Positions 29,201-37,634 of a stretch of 64,000 nucleotides of DNA are shown piece by piece (positions within the stretch are counted from its first letter, which is position 1; each line of letters starts with the position of its first letter). The notes below the pieces were generated by a model that saw nothing but the letters and a program-made list of their open reading frames with translations, was not told the origin of the DNA and searched no databases. The translations under genes and the position numbers were made by a program. The DNA lies in the NCBI GenBank assembly GCA_033060915.1, contig CM065389.1, positions 8,784,001-8,848,000 on the forward strand. The letters are read 5' to 3'. Origin of the DNA: Euryodendron excelsum. Taxonomy: Eukaryota; Streptophyta; Magnoliopsida; Ericales; Pentaphylacaceae.

Positions 29201-32200
29201 CAAAAAAAAAAAAAAAGCAGCTGATATAAGTGTTGATTTAAGTGGATCGTGCAGCCACTTGTAGTGTAGTTTTCTAATATTTAATGTTTTGTTTGATGAT
29301 CTCCTGTTGGCTGCTGTTACATAAATAAGAATGTTGGATTTTCATGGTGCCCTGCCACCCTACACTATGTTTGCCTTGAAACAAGTTTTAAATGCCGAGA
29401 GAATGGGCTTGTTTTTCAAGTGTTTGTTAAATCTGACATTGTTGCATTTGCACTCAAATCCATTTTGAAGTTTATGGCACCAATTGAAACTACTTTGCTG
29501 GCCTTTTCCTTAATTGTTGGTGATTCTGTCCAAGTATTATTGATCTGAAGGTTATAAAATTATCAGGAGTTCATGATTGCTCGAGTCTTGTTGCTTGGTT
29601 GTTTCTCAACAATAGCCTCCTCATTAATCTGGTTGACATGCTGATGTCATGGGTACATGTATTTTCATTTACTTGTTGCAGGTGAATATGTTGCTAGTGG
29701 TAGCGATGATGGCAGATGGTTTATCTGGGAAAAGAGAACTGGTAGATTAATAAAGATGCTTGTTGGTGATGAAGCTGGTAATGCATTTTTATTTTCCCAT
29801 ATCCTTATAAATGGCCTATGGATGGTACTATTATTCACTAGCCTCTTATTTTCTGACAGTAGTCTCATACATTTCTCTCTATAGTTGTCAATTGTGTGCA
29901 GTGCCATCCAGTTGATTGTGTTGTGGCTACCAGTGGGATTGATAGCAGCATAAAGGTAAGCCTGATGAATGGGATTTTTAATTGTGTGCAGCTTTCAAGG
30001 TTAAATTATTAAATTATGACAGTAATTTGTTGCAGATTTGGACTCCAACTGCTTCAGTCCCATCCATTGTGGCTGCTGGAGCCGCAGGACCAGAGAATGC
30101 TAATGTATTGGATGCCATGGAGAGCAATCAGCGCAGACTATACCGTAATCGTGAAATGATCCTGTAAGCATATGAATTCATTAATTTTGTGCAGATATAT
30201 AATTATCATATTGGTTTCATTTTGCAAATGTTGCTGATTTTGCATAAGACGTTAATGGAAGTTCTACATCTTTTACCAGTGTACAGCATCTTCATCAGAA
30301 AATTTGGCACATGTGGGCATAGAAACTGTTCAACTCATCAGGGCTGGTAGCTTTGATTTGTTAGATTTGTCAATACAAATCATTTTCACCGTTTGGATAT
30401 GCTAAAATGTGTTTCTTTACCACCACAATTCACACCCAATGTAGTGCTTCCTTTGTCCTTGCAGCACCTTACGGTGATTCATGCGGCACTTCTCATTTGG
30501 TGTTAGACACGGAAAACCATCTTGATTGATGTTCACTTATGTCCTACTTTGCTATCCCTAACTTCTTTCAAGTTTACTTCTCTAGTTATTTCTGTCTTCT
30601 TTCACCTCCATCATCTCAACATTCATGTTTCATTCTGCATTTTTTATGGTGTTATATAGATTTGATTTCTTGATTGCCTAACAGTTTGCAAAATTGGAGT
30701 TTGCCTGGTCTTAAAGTTCTATGGAGCTTTCTCTTTAATTTGGCATGCATGCCTTGATTGCACACCAGGTTAGACTGTGAGAGGCACTCTCCAATTCATT
30801 CATCTTTGGTCAAATTTTGTAGGCAGCATTCCTGGGATCTAAGAAGCACGGATACAGACGTGGACACAGATACGGACACAGATACGGATACGGGACACGG
30901 CAATTTCAAAAAATAGGGGACACAGATACGGCAGGGACACGGCAAAAAATTATTATTTTTATATATTTTATTTTCTATGTCTATAAATATAACATTCACC
31001 TACCACCAAAAATATTAAAAAATTCAATACTCAATATAATAGACAACAGGTCATCAATTCATCATCCATCAAGCACAGATAAAAACACAAGTTAAAGAAG
31101 ATTATCATCCAATACATCATTAGATTCATTACTATCTAAAGCATGAACTAGCAAGCATCCAATTTCCACAAAAAAAAAAAAAAAATAGCAGTGGCAGGTA
31201 AGCAGTACCAATTTATTTAGTTGATTTTGCAGGGGCAGTACCCACATTAAACATAAGCAGTAGTGAAACAAGCAGCAGAAAGGGCAGTGAAAAAAAAAAA
31301 AAAAGAACAAAAAAAGAAGGAAAAAATAAGAAATATAGTAGCAGCAGTTTGGACAGTGAAGAAGAAGAAATGTTTTGATTTGGGATATTTTGTACATTTT
31401 ATATTGAAGTTAAGAAAATTAAAAAATATACCCCATTTAAAAATTTTCATAATTATACTTTAACCCCTGCCGTGTCCTAAACGTGTCCCAGCCGTGTCCT
31501 CGACGTGTCCCAGCCGTGTCCCCGGCGTGTCCACAGCTTAAAAAAAAAAAAAAAAAAAAACAGGACACGCCACCTGGAGCGTCCGACACGTATTTTGGCG
31601 TGTCCTAGGAGTATCCGTGTCCGCGGTGTGTCCGACACGCAAACGGCACCCTAAACGGTGTGTCCATGCTTCCTAGCCTGGGATCAATTCCTTGTCATAT
31701 ATAACTTTCACCTTGATGATTGGAATTGCTGTTGACCATCAATTTAGACCACTTTCCTTTTGACTTCTGTTTTTACTTGAGAAGCCTTTTATATGTATAA
31801 TTTTCAAGTAATTTAAACCTTTTAATTCCTTCCATCATGACTATTTTAACCTGGCATTAGACCATATGCTAACTTTATCTTGTTAGCCAATAGCATACAC
31901 CTTGCTGCTTTGAGACCTCTTTTAGTGCATTTTTAGTCAATTCATCCATGTGGCAGGAATGGTGGGGCTTTGAATCACCCACAAAAAGATTTTAAGTGTT
32001 TGGAGGAAGTTCACCTGTCTCTGTGGCTGTTTTTATGGTTGCTGCATGCACAAGCTATGCGTATGGAAAATACAAAGATAATCTTATTACTCCACTTCTG
32101 TGTGAATATTTTAAGGCAGAATTTCACAGCCCCCACAACACATGTGCCCGTGCCCCACATATTTGTTAGCATGAGGTTTGTGTTCAGTGTTAACAGCAGA

Positions 32201-32722
32201 AGTAGCCTCCACCTATCAAAAAGTGATTGTGCGAATCATGGATATGTTTGTACCATCTAAGGTTTCCAATAAAACATAGTGATCCATGATTTAGTCCGTA
32301 TGATGTTGGTGTTCTATCAATCAAGATTTTATTCATAATTTCATTATTTCCACACAAGTTCTAGACTTGGGTTACTAGAAAAAATGATATTCGTAACTTC
32401 ATACTCCTTTCTAAAACAATTTTTCTTTTTTTTTTTTTTTGTTATTGATAAGTAGCTCCTTTCTAAAACATATGCTTCAAAGGACCAATGTGAAGGAAGG
32501 GACACAGGTGTAAATATGGCATTGTTCTGGCTGACTTTCTATTGCACACAATATTCTCTGTTCATTTCATTTTCTCAAAGCTACGTCTACCAGCCTTCTG
32601 TGTGATTCTGACAGTATTGATATTTCAATGTTGTTTGCAGGCCCTTTGAACTTTTGGAGCGGTTCCGAATGCATGAGTTTTCTGAAGGATCCCTGCATCC
32701 ATTTGAATGCACACAAAGTTAA
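298..32722 (+). CDS. ASG2: WD40/TPR protein, ASG2-like DCAF (5' partial, 17 exons in window)
   Basis: Exons joined by GT-AG sites: 298-375, 1969-2103, 2206-2313, 2484-2612, 14539-14654, 14735-14852, 21516-21621, 22072-22217, 22347-22526, 22626-22736, 23458-23569, 27997-28349, 29031-29121, 29682-29777, 29885-29955, 30036-30163, 32641-32722. Every junction keeps phase, giving 719 residues plus a stop. WD40 repeats lie at residues 1-260 ([50 protein letters not shown]), TPR-like helices at about 316-446, an acidic linker at 447-564, and more WD40 at 565-692 ([19 protein letters not shown]). The protein ends HPFECTQS, a CaaX-type tail. From established knowledge, Arabidopsis ASG2 is a farnesylated DWD-type protein, a presumed substrate receptor of CUL4-DDB1 ligases acting in ABA/seed germination. 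About 50 N-terminal residues should lie before base 1. Introns of 11.9, 6.7 and 4.4 kb hold transposons. Identification is from memory of the family. Confidence 0.93.
1025..1455 (+). pseudogene. unidentified coding-like relic in intron, three in-frame stops
   Basis: One frame reads for about 140 codons with protein-like composition ([55 protein letters not shown]) and is broken by three in-frame stops before a final stop. AT-rich noncoding DNA should have many more. I do not recognise the family. It lies in the first intron of the ASG2-like gene in the window, in the same orientation, and may be a decayed retrocopy or a transposon fragment. A chance open stretch is possible. Confidence 0.3.
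2691..2952 (+). mobile_element. tRNA-derived SINE with target-site duplication
   Basis: An insertion of about 260 bp has a box-A-like start (GGTTCAGCAGGTGAG), a box-B-like GGTTTGACTCC about 35 bases on, and a terminal A-run. It is flanked by an imperfect direct repeat, AGATAATCACATCTTTTA (2673-2690) and AGATAAACACATCCTTTG (2953-2970), the target-site duplication of a retroposon. It lies in the 11.9-kb intron. Confidence 0.8.
3319..4920 (-). repeat. 3' LTR of the element
   Basis: A 1602-bp repeat, TGGTTC...ATTACA, matches 8598-10234 along its whole length. On the minus strand it follows a purine-rich AAAGTAGG that could serve as the polypurine tract. Short open frames inside it occur in both LTRs and are not genes. 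Confidence 0.85.
6887..7288 (-). CDS. second internal ORF of the LTR element, unknown
   Basis: A 133-codon open frame lies downstream of the repeat-containing ORF on the same strand, with [17 protein letters not shown] near its start. No known domain was recognised. It could be part of one decayed longer frame together with 7478-8146, because only about 190 bases separate them. Whether it is expressed is unknown. Confidence 0.25.
   Translation of the reverse strand: MHANEGIDSLEVILTMSRDHEISFTPLTPSPILSEPLELHVPILEPNIIPMSDQLKKWEGQSLHSMSIIGTFVHDHFAFSAFHDPFYPRVLSCYIIEFIKEVAIVYSHICMNSLKVLSLWVWDDDKFPLCGIG
7478..8146 (-). CDS. LTR-element internal ORF, repeat-containing protein of unknown function
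   Basis: A 222-codon open frame lies on the element's coding strand, just inside the primer-binding site. It holds repeated units of the form [17 protein letters not shown], matching DNA repeats near 7795-7905 and 8050-8080, plus two PPPNLG segments each followed by a QFN motif. No zinc knuckle, protease or RT motif is visible, so it is not a recognisable gag. The family is unknown to me. It is probably an ORF of the non-autonomous element rather than a host gene. Confidence 0.45.
   Translation of the reverse strand: MDPFSIVHFIIFSGTFLHYTSSNMSMREHLRANGQKESPRPPPNLGWCNQFNFGRGYESTYSHYYLDSPQSYQEPYDYIRANELRAQESSNMFMREHLRANELRAQESSNMSMREHLRANKQREPPQPPPNLGGYDQFNLDKGHEGAIPKHYQTFLQTYKNPFDYFREASKIYYHQEHFEYLPPLEESFNSNHLDFYPNQEQIHPIKQIHPVTNLRNEDIID
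8574..8591 (-). other. tRNA-Asp-type primer-binding site
   Basis: The minus strand reads TGGTACCGTTGCCGAGGA. From memory, the plant Gypsy-type site complementary to the tRNA-Asp 3' end is TGGCGCCGTTGCCGGGGA. The three differences are transitions, two of them together changing CG to TA, as expected from decay of methylated CpG. Confidence 0.7.
8598..10234 (-). repeat. 5' LTR of the element
   Basis: A 1637-bp partner of the left repeat. It differs by many transitions and a few small insertions, for example an extra segment near 9735. Its inner edge is followed on the minus strand, after six bases, by the primer-binding site. Confidence 0.85.
11173..13835. mobile_element. possible larger hAT-like member of the GGACACG family
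   Basis: The left end CTAAGAAGCAACGGATACGG and a nearby GACACGGCAGTTCTC match the left end of the element at 30839. The right end GTCCATGCTTCCTAG (to 13835) matches its right end. Flanking 8-mers AAAAAGGG and GAAAAGAG agree at 6 of 8 positions, so the pairing is plausible, not proven. Inside are a (GA)n tract and a short internal repeat (11690-11870). No transposase was recognised. Confidence 0.45.
12251..12279. repeat. (GA)n microsatellite
   Basis: An uninterrupted GA tract of about 14 units inside the intron. Confidence 0.95.
14221..14255. repeat. (CT)n microsatellite
   Basis: About 17 uninterrupted CT units, 280 bases upstream of the exon at 14539. Confidence 0.95.
15403..15428. repeat. 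(TC)n microsatellite
   Basis: A nearly uninterrupted TC tract in the intron after exon 14735-14852. Confidence 0.9.
16709..19530 (-). mobile_element. degenerate 5'-truncated LINE (non-LTR retrotransposon)
   Basis: Read on the minus strand, broken frames give LINE reverse-transcriptase blocks in order: [140 protein letters not shown] and [13 protein letters not shown], then a zf-RVT-like end ([12 protein letters not shown]). The poly(A) tail shows as a T-run at 16709-16722. The endonuclease domain is missing at the 5' side (near 19530). Frameshifts and stops make it dead. It lies antisense in the 6.7-kb intron of the ASG2-like gene. Confidence 0.9.
17809..18135. mobile_element. 327-bp element inserted in the LINE
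   Basis: It interrupts the LINE between conserved residues and is flanked by the 5-bp direct repeat AAGGG (17804-17808, 18136-18140). Removing it with one repeat copy rejoins the LINE frame exactly. Its ends are imperfectly inverted around GGACTC/GAGTCC. Subterminal GTGTCGAGTGTCCGACAT-type repeats recall those at 30839-31676. Confidence 0.75.
19750..19873 (-). mobile_element. short tRNA-derived SINE with target-site duplication
   Basis: On the minus strand an A-box-like GAGCAAGTGGCTTG is followed by the box-B-like GGGTTCAAATACC and an A-rich tail. The flanks ATCTTGGACGATTG (19736-19749) and ATCCTGGACTATTG (19874-19887) form a 14-bp duplication with two mismatches. Confidence 0.7.
20606..21024. 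mobile_element. possible solo LTR or Copia-like fragment, locally GC-rich
   Basis: The segment holds AGAATTTAACGAGGTTCAGC and CTACTTACGTCCTCAGCG, phrases I associate with Copia-type LTR edges in plants. It ends ACTCCAACA and contains an unusually GC-rich block (20835-20990) for this AT-rich intron. No matching second LTR or clear target duplication was found. Confidence 0.35.
22347..23569 (+). other. TPR-like helical segment of the ASG2-like protein
   Basis: Three exons (22347-22526, 22626-22736, 23458-23569) encode alternating amphipathic helices. They include the TPR-like stretches [19 protein letters not shown] and [17 protein letters not shown], with the alanine and proline placement typical of TPR units. 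This block sits between the two WD40 halves, the WDTC1/ASG2 domain order. Confidence 0.75.
23628..24121. repeat. 247-bp tandem duplication in intron
   Basis: The unit beginning TTTGTTCACTTTATTC at 23628 recurs at 23875, and both copies carry the same order of motifs (CATCAGG, GCATTGA, GATCTTTCCATT, ACAAACCAATTTTC, ATGACGAAGAAGAGTG). Each ends in a C/A-rich stretch. The copies have diverged by substitutions and small indels. Open frames spanning it are by-products. Confidence 0.85.
27563..27688 (+). ncRNA. intronic 126-nt hairpin; candidate MIR-like precursor or small MITE
   Basis: The arms 27563-27617 and 27638-27688 pair over about 50 bases around a 20-base loop. In the core, the 5' arm GGCTATTACCAAAGCAACCA faces the 3' arm TGGTTACTTTGGCAATAGC with three mismatches and wobble pairs. 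The size and pairing fit a plant microRNA precursor in the sense strand of the ASG2-like intron, but a short palindromic MITE would look the same. It resembles no miRNA family I know. Confidence 0.4.
27930..27952. repeat. (CT)n microsatellite
   Basis: A CT tract 45 bases upstream of the acceptor of exon 27997-28349. It may extend the polypyrimidine tract of that long intron. Confidence 0.9.
30839..31676. mobile_element. 838-bp hAT-like non-autonomous element with subterminal GGACACG repeats
   Basis: Perfect 8-bp direct repeats CCTGGGAT (30831-30838, 31677-31684) flank the element. Inverted ends are CTAAGAAGCACGGATAC and, on the minus strand, CTAGGAAGCATGGACAC. Inside each end lie many copies of a GGACACG/GGATACG motif in opposite orientation. 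The 8-bp duplication points to the hAT superfamily. No transposase is encoded. The middle holds A-rich runs only. Confidence 0.85.
32419..32455 (-). mobile_element. 37-bp extreme 5'-truncated retroposon tail
   Basis: A perfect 15-bp direct repeat CTCCTTTCTAAAACA (32404-32418, 32456-32470) brackets 37 bp. On the minus strand these read CTACTTATCAATAAC followed by an A-rich tail, like the extreme 3' end of a LINE. It lies in the last intron of the ASG2-like gene. Confidence 0.75.
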
Positions 32723-35700
32723 TTGAATTCAGACCAATTGCACGGGTAACTAACAAGCTGATTACAAAATGTTATACTCTTATGTTTTATGAAAAAATGT
32801 CCTTTTCTTTTTCTCTTTTATCCTTGGAAGGAGACCATCTAGTGCCACTCAAATGTTTTTTTGATTTAATGGCCAAGAGTACTAGTCCGGGCTCAGATTT
32901 CAATTTCCATGATCAGCTCGATTTCAAATTTTCTATAAAGTTTATGTTCACAGTTATTATATCTGCAAGAATGGGTTTGTTGGCTGAGCATTCATAAGTT
33001 ATACGTACTAACATATAATCCTATGAGTGAGTGATATAACACAATTACTTGAGGAGTTACTATGTAGAAGAAACCATTAAGAAGTTGAGCCAACTGGTCC
33101 ACTACAAGAAGCGATTATGATTCTTTGTATTTAAGTTAAATCTTGGATTTTTATTATCCTTTTCCAAAATTTTTGAGAAATCTTCTTCAGCTATTTGAAG
33201 ATTGTTTGAAAGTTCGGGCAATAGAAAATGTTGGTTTTCTTTATCCCTCCCACTCTCTCTCTCTTTTCCTCTCCCACCTCTCTCTTGTCTTTTTTCCATC
33301 AAGTTTGGAGGTTTTTGTGTCTTGATGTGCTGCAACTTGGAGGAATTGATTAAAATTGAGTTTATTTTCCCCTTCTTATTTTGTATTTACATGTTATTGT
33401 TACAACTCCAGGCTCTTGCCTACTTCTGGGAATTTCAATGTAGTTGACTCAGAAACTGAGGTTTTACAAAGTTCCCAGTGGCATGAGCTAGCCTCTAACT
33501 TGACTGGCTGAGGGTTTAGGGCGTAGAGTTGGGTCCAACTATCAGTAACTTAATTTTTGCACACATTTAAATTGTATATTGCAATCTTCAGGATATAGAA
33601 TAGCCAGTGTACTAAGGAGGAGCTTATTGATTATGCATTGAGGACATTTCAAAACACCTGATTAATCCCTCTTTGCATTATGGCAGTTGCTCATTCCAAA
33701 CTTCGGAGTTGGTGTAAAAAGTTGGTAGAAGATCCAGGCAACCTGTTAAAGTTGGTGGTTGGTGTTAATTGATTCTGTAAATCCGTTTGGGATTCCACAA
33801 ATAAATTGGCAGGTTTTTGTTTCTTCTTCTTTTTTCTTCCCCATAATTTATTTTTCGGTTAAATAAATTGAAGTTGAATGAATTATAGTTTTACCGACCA
33901 TTGTAGCTTTTTGCTAGTATTATGTAGGAGGTTACTATTCATATGTAATACGGTAGGTTAGCTACTGATTTCCTCCTTTCCATTTTTTTTTTTTTGGGGT
34001 GTAAATTTGTAAGCATTCTGTTTCTTACTTGTAGCTGGAAAAATCCTGTATAGTTGGGGATGCTCATTAAAAGCTTTGATGTTAATATTTCTGCAATTAC
34101 TGGTACCCCTGCTACCGTCCCGCCACCACCCATTGTCTTCAGTTATTTATCTATTTACATTTTTATCTGTATTGTTTATCTACTTACATTTTTGACAATA
34201 CTAGCTTAAGTGGTGGTAGTTCAGTTGTATGGGGGTGAATGCCACTGGATTACACACACAAAATCTTTGGTGTATAATCAGCTGATGATGCTTATACTTC
34301 ATACCTAGAATTAAAGACCCATCTTAAATTGACAGGGATGATTTTTGTTTTATTTCGAGTCCAACCCTCGAAGTTTGGCTAAGTTGTGAATAATCAGGGA
34401 TGTCATGACAGCCTATGCTAATCCCACTCATTTTTCCTCATAAGAGTGGTATCGACATCCTACTAACCTTGAATTTCTGTTACACATGAAACAAGGCAAA
34501 GCTTGTGTAGTCCATAAAGCTTTAATTACAGTAATAGTGGTCTGGCAAAGATCAAGAATTTGATCTCTGTACTTTTAAAATTAAGACATTGCAGGTTCAA
34601 TTACTCCACTGTTAAAATGTCTTAACAGACAGATTCCAGTAATTGTTTGGTTTTTGTACTTGACCCGGATGGTTTCTGGCGGTGAATCTTGTGGTTTGGT
34701 TACTTTTGCATTGTAAGTGGGTTGTTTTTTTTTTTTTTTTGGAGGGGGACTTTCATGTTGAATCTTGGCCAAGGCTTTGCTTTGTCATTCATTGCAGAGG
34801 CCAATTTCAATTTCAATTAGTTGTCTATTTTGATAATGCGTGTTAAACCAGTGATTGTCTTGCGTGTATAACCAGAAATGGGATCAGATGTTGTAACTGA
34901 TTGCTGTTTACTCTTTACACTTTACTCTCTGCATTTGACTTGAAATCTGGAACTCTGGGCAAGGGTAGGGATATGGATATGGGTCAATCACATTGCAAAG
35001 GGGAAATAAAATGGTTCCAATCTATTTCACGTAGGCATCTCTTGGGGATTGAAGTCATTCAGCATTGCAACATGTGGCCTTACTCTCGTCCTCATGTAAC
35101 CTCCATGACTAGACGAGGGTATTCGGCCTCACCAATTATGGGAATTCACGAGTTTTTGTTAGAGGAGTTTAAGGTCATTGTGGTATTGTAAGCGTATTGA
35201 AAATTTTTTTTTCGACTGACAAATCACGTTACGATGGAACCAATCAGAATTGAATCGTGACCCTACCCGTCTAACAGATGCTTTGTTAACACCTAATCCT
35301 TGTTCTACAATAATGAGGGTTTTGTCAAACTCACTCTTGATTAGAGGGAGTGATATTGGAAAATGGATGTAAGGTTGGTTGTCAATTCGGAAGCAAGAAG
35401 TAAATATAATTACTTAAAAGAGAGTTGAGGCTAAAATGACATCGACAACGAGATAAAAGGCATTGCAGCGAATGGGGACGGAACTGAAGCCCGATAATAG
35501 CGTATGATAGCAACACCCCTCGCCCACTTGAATTTCGCTACGTAGATGATAGCTTACGTTGGTAAAATAATACTAATTACTATCACTAAGATTAAAAGGA
35601 ACAGCTTATGGTAGTAACAATCGCCCACCTGAATTTTGCCACATAGATAAAAGGTAACTTTAGTAACGTAGAATTGATTATTGGAAAGAAGTTCAAGTGG

Positions 35701-37434
35701 TTAGGTAGGATCGAATTTCTCGAAGTCATCCTTGTTGAACTGGAACACCACACAGATAAAAGGTAAAAAAGTCCTAGGTAGTACTTAGTTTTCTGTAGTC
35801 ATCCCCATTGAATTGTACCTTCACATAAAATAAAATAAAATAAAGAAACTTTTGTAATCTAGCCTCGATTATTAGATAAAAGTCTGGTGGTTAGGTAGTA
35901 TTAAATTTTTCGTAGTCATCATTGTGACGTATAGAGTTTTATTCCTTCAGTTACTTGAATTTGTGATAAAATGAAAAGATTTTTAAAGAAAACTTACCAT
36001 ATGACAAAATTTAATAGGAGTGGCTATCGAAAAACTCAATACTAACCTAACCATTGAACTTCATTCCTCTCAAATTGTGACATGTCACTAAGATGAGAGC
36101 AATTTGAGGAATAAAAATAATTTAATTCAAAAACTATTTAAATGAGAAGTTTGAGTATATGTTTCATACCAATTCTCAGGCTTAGTCAAGACACAACTTT
36201 ATGTTAGTAGCAATGTCACACGCTTGCATTTGAGTCTTTTAAGGAGCTTGAACATTGTCTTCTTTATGAAATGATATGTCCCAATTCAATGCCAATTTTA
36301 TAAAGATAATTAAATGAGACGTCTCAATTTAATCATGTTATTCTATTCACAAATTATATAAAATTTTCTTTTATTTATATATCATTGCTTATCATAGGAT
36401 AGAGCTCACTAAACTTATAGAAGACAACATACCCTCAAAACAACTGGCTTCATAAAAGTACAGCATTCATTATCCTCCTAAGAGCCTTTTCATCCAAGAA
36501 TCTTGAATATTTCTTTTATTTTATTGGGTTCATTTCTTAAATTTTCTTGGGGTTGGGAGTTGATGATGACTACCTCGAACCGTGTGTATATTCGTGCACA
36601 TCCTTAAATCCTAAATCCCTGATAAAGATGGCATTCAATTATCAATACTTTCTTCTCATCACAAATATTAGATTAGATTAGATTAAATTAGGACAATGAG
36701 ACATGCATTAAATAAGAGGAGTCTTACCGCTTTCCACTTTGATATCCTCCTCACTCTTCTTTTTTCCGGAATCTCTGCATGATGTTTGTTTGCCTCTCGC
36801 GTATGTATGTATGTATGTATATAATTTTCTTAGTCATGATTACGTTGTTAGAGCGTTCGAGTCAATTTACATGTACGAAGACTAATTTTCTTTTCGGTTT
36901 AGTAGTAGAGATAGACTATCCATGCTAAGATTAGAGAATTTGCATTCATCGCTCTATTGGACTTTCGGTTGAGGTTCTCTCACGTATATATTTCTCCCAA
37001 CCTTTTAATATGTAATTGTCAAAATTCTAAGATTTCTAGGCTATCCGGCCAACAGGAACCTCCAGTGCGTTTAATGTAATATTGGTGTATTCATGTGTTC
37101 ATAAATTATGTTCACTTATAGTTTTGGTGTATTCACGCGTACACAGTACACACTTCCATTTATTTATTTATTTTTTTGCCTAATGCTATATAATCAGAAA
37201 ACTAAAACGCTAATTATGATGTCCTCCTAATTACAAAAAATTTATTACCACAGTATTTTTGCAAGATTTTTTTATATAATTTTTTCAAAAAAAAGAAAAA
37301 CAGCATTTTTTTAATGTTCTCAACTAGCTGTGACTTCTTTCTTTCTTTTTTTTTTCTTTCTCGGACAACAATCTTTAACTAGTAAATAACGTTGTTGTCG
37401 ACCCCCGCCACGTACATGAATTCTCCTTTGGCAA
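32723..37434. other. intergenic: 3' flank of ASG2-like gene to PHD gene promoter
   Basis: The first few hundred bases after the stop are presumably 3' UTR; no single poly(A) signal stands out. The stretch holds T- and A-runs (33980, 34725), degenerate repeats at 35500-35930 and a (GTAT)n tract near 36800. I see no convincing gene. Confidence 0.6.
35500..35930. repeat. degenerate local repeats
   Basis: Phrases recur with drift: TCGCCCAC(T/C)TGAATTT with an ACATAGAT/ACGTAGAT-type follow-up (35520-35650), and GTGGTTAGGTAG followed by TCGAAGTCATC or TCGTAGTCATC (35698-35925), with a related GTAGTCATCCCC between. No larger element ends were found. Confidence 0.5.
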
Positions 37435-37436
37435 CT

Positions 37437-37447
37437 CATTATAAAAG
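37437..37447 (+). promoter_or_regulatory. probable TATA box of the PHD-finger gene
   Basis: CATTATAAAAG lies about 190 bases upstream of the ATG at 37635. It is followed by a hairpin-forming AACGTAATA...TATTACGTT (37453-37478) and, before the ATG, a (CT)n Y-patch. This would give a leader of roughly 160 bases. Confidence 0.5.
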
Positions 37448-37602
37448 TACTAACGTAATACAATATTATATTACGTTCTTATCAGAAGCGCGACAACGAA
37501 AACGATACCAATACTAATCTAAGCATTAAATCACCGTCCAAAAGATGTTCTGATTTTTTTTTTGTTGTGTGGCGGACAGCCTACCCATATATACATACAG
37601 CC

Positions 37603-37622
37603 CTCTCTCTCTCTCTCTCTCT
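37603..37622. repeat. (CT)n tract in the PHD gene leader
   Basis: About ten CT units, 12 bases before the chosen ATG. Pyrimidine tracts at this place are common in plant 5' leaders. Confidence 0.9.
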
Positions 37623-37634
37623 ACATGGTACAAG

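Noticed and set aside
33098..33122. CACTA-like end CACTACAAGAAG
   Set aside because: Only one end, no inverted partner and no TSD; probably chance.
37569..37634. Longer N-terminus for the PHD protein starting at a GTG
   Set aside because: GTG starts are not expected in plant nuclear genes, and the added stretch is a translation of the (CT)n leader; the ATG at 37635 fits the conserved protein.
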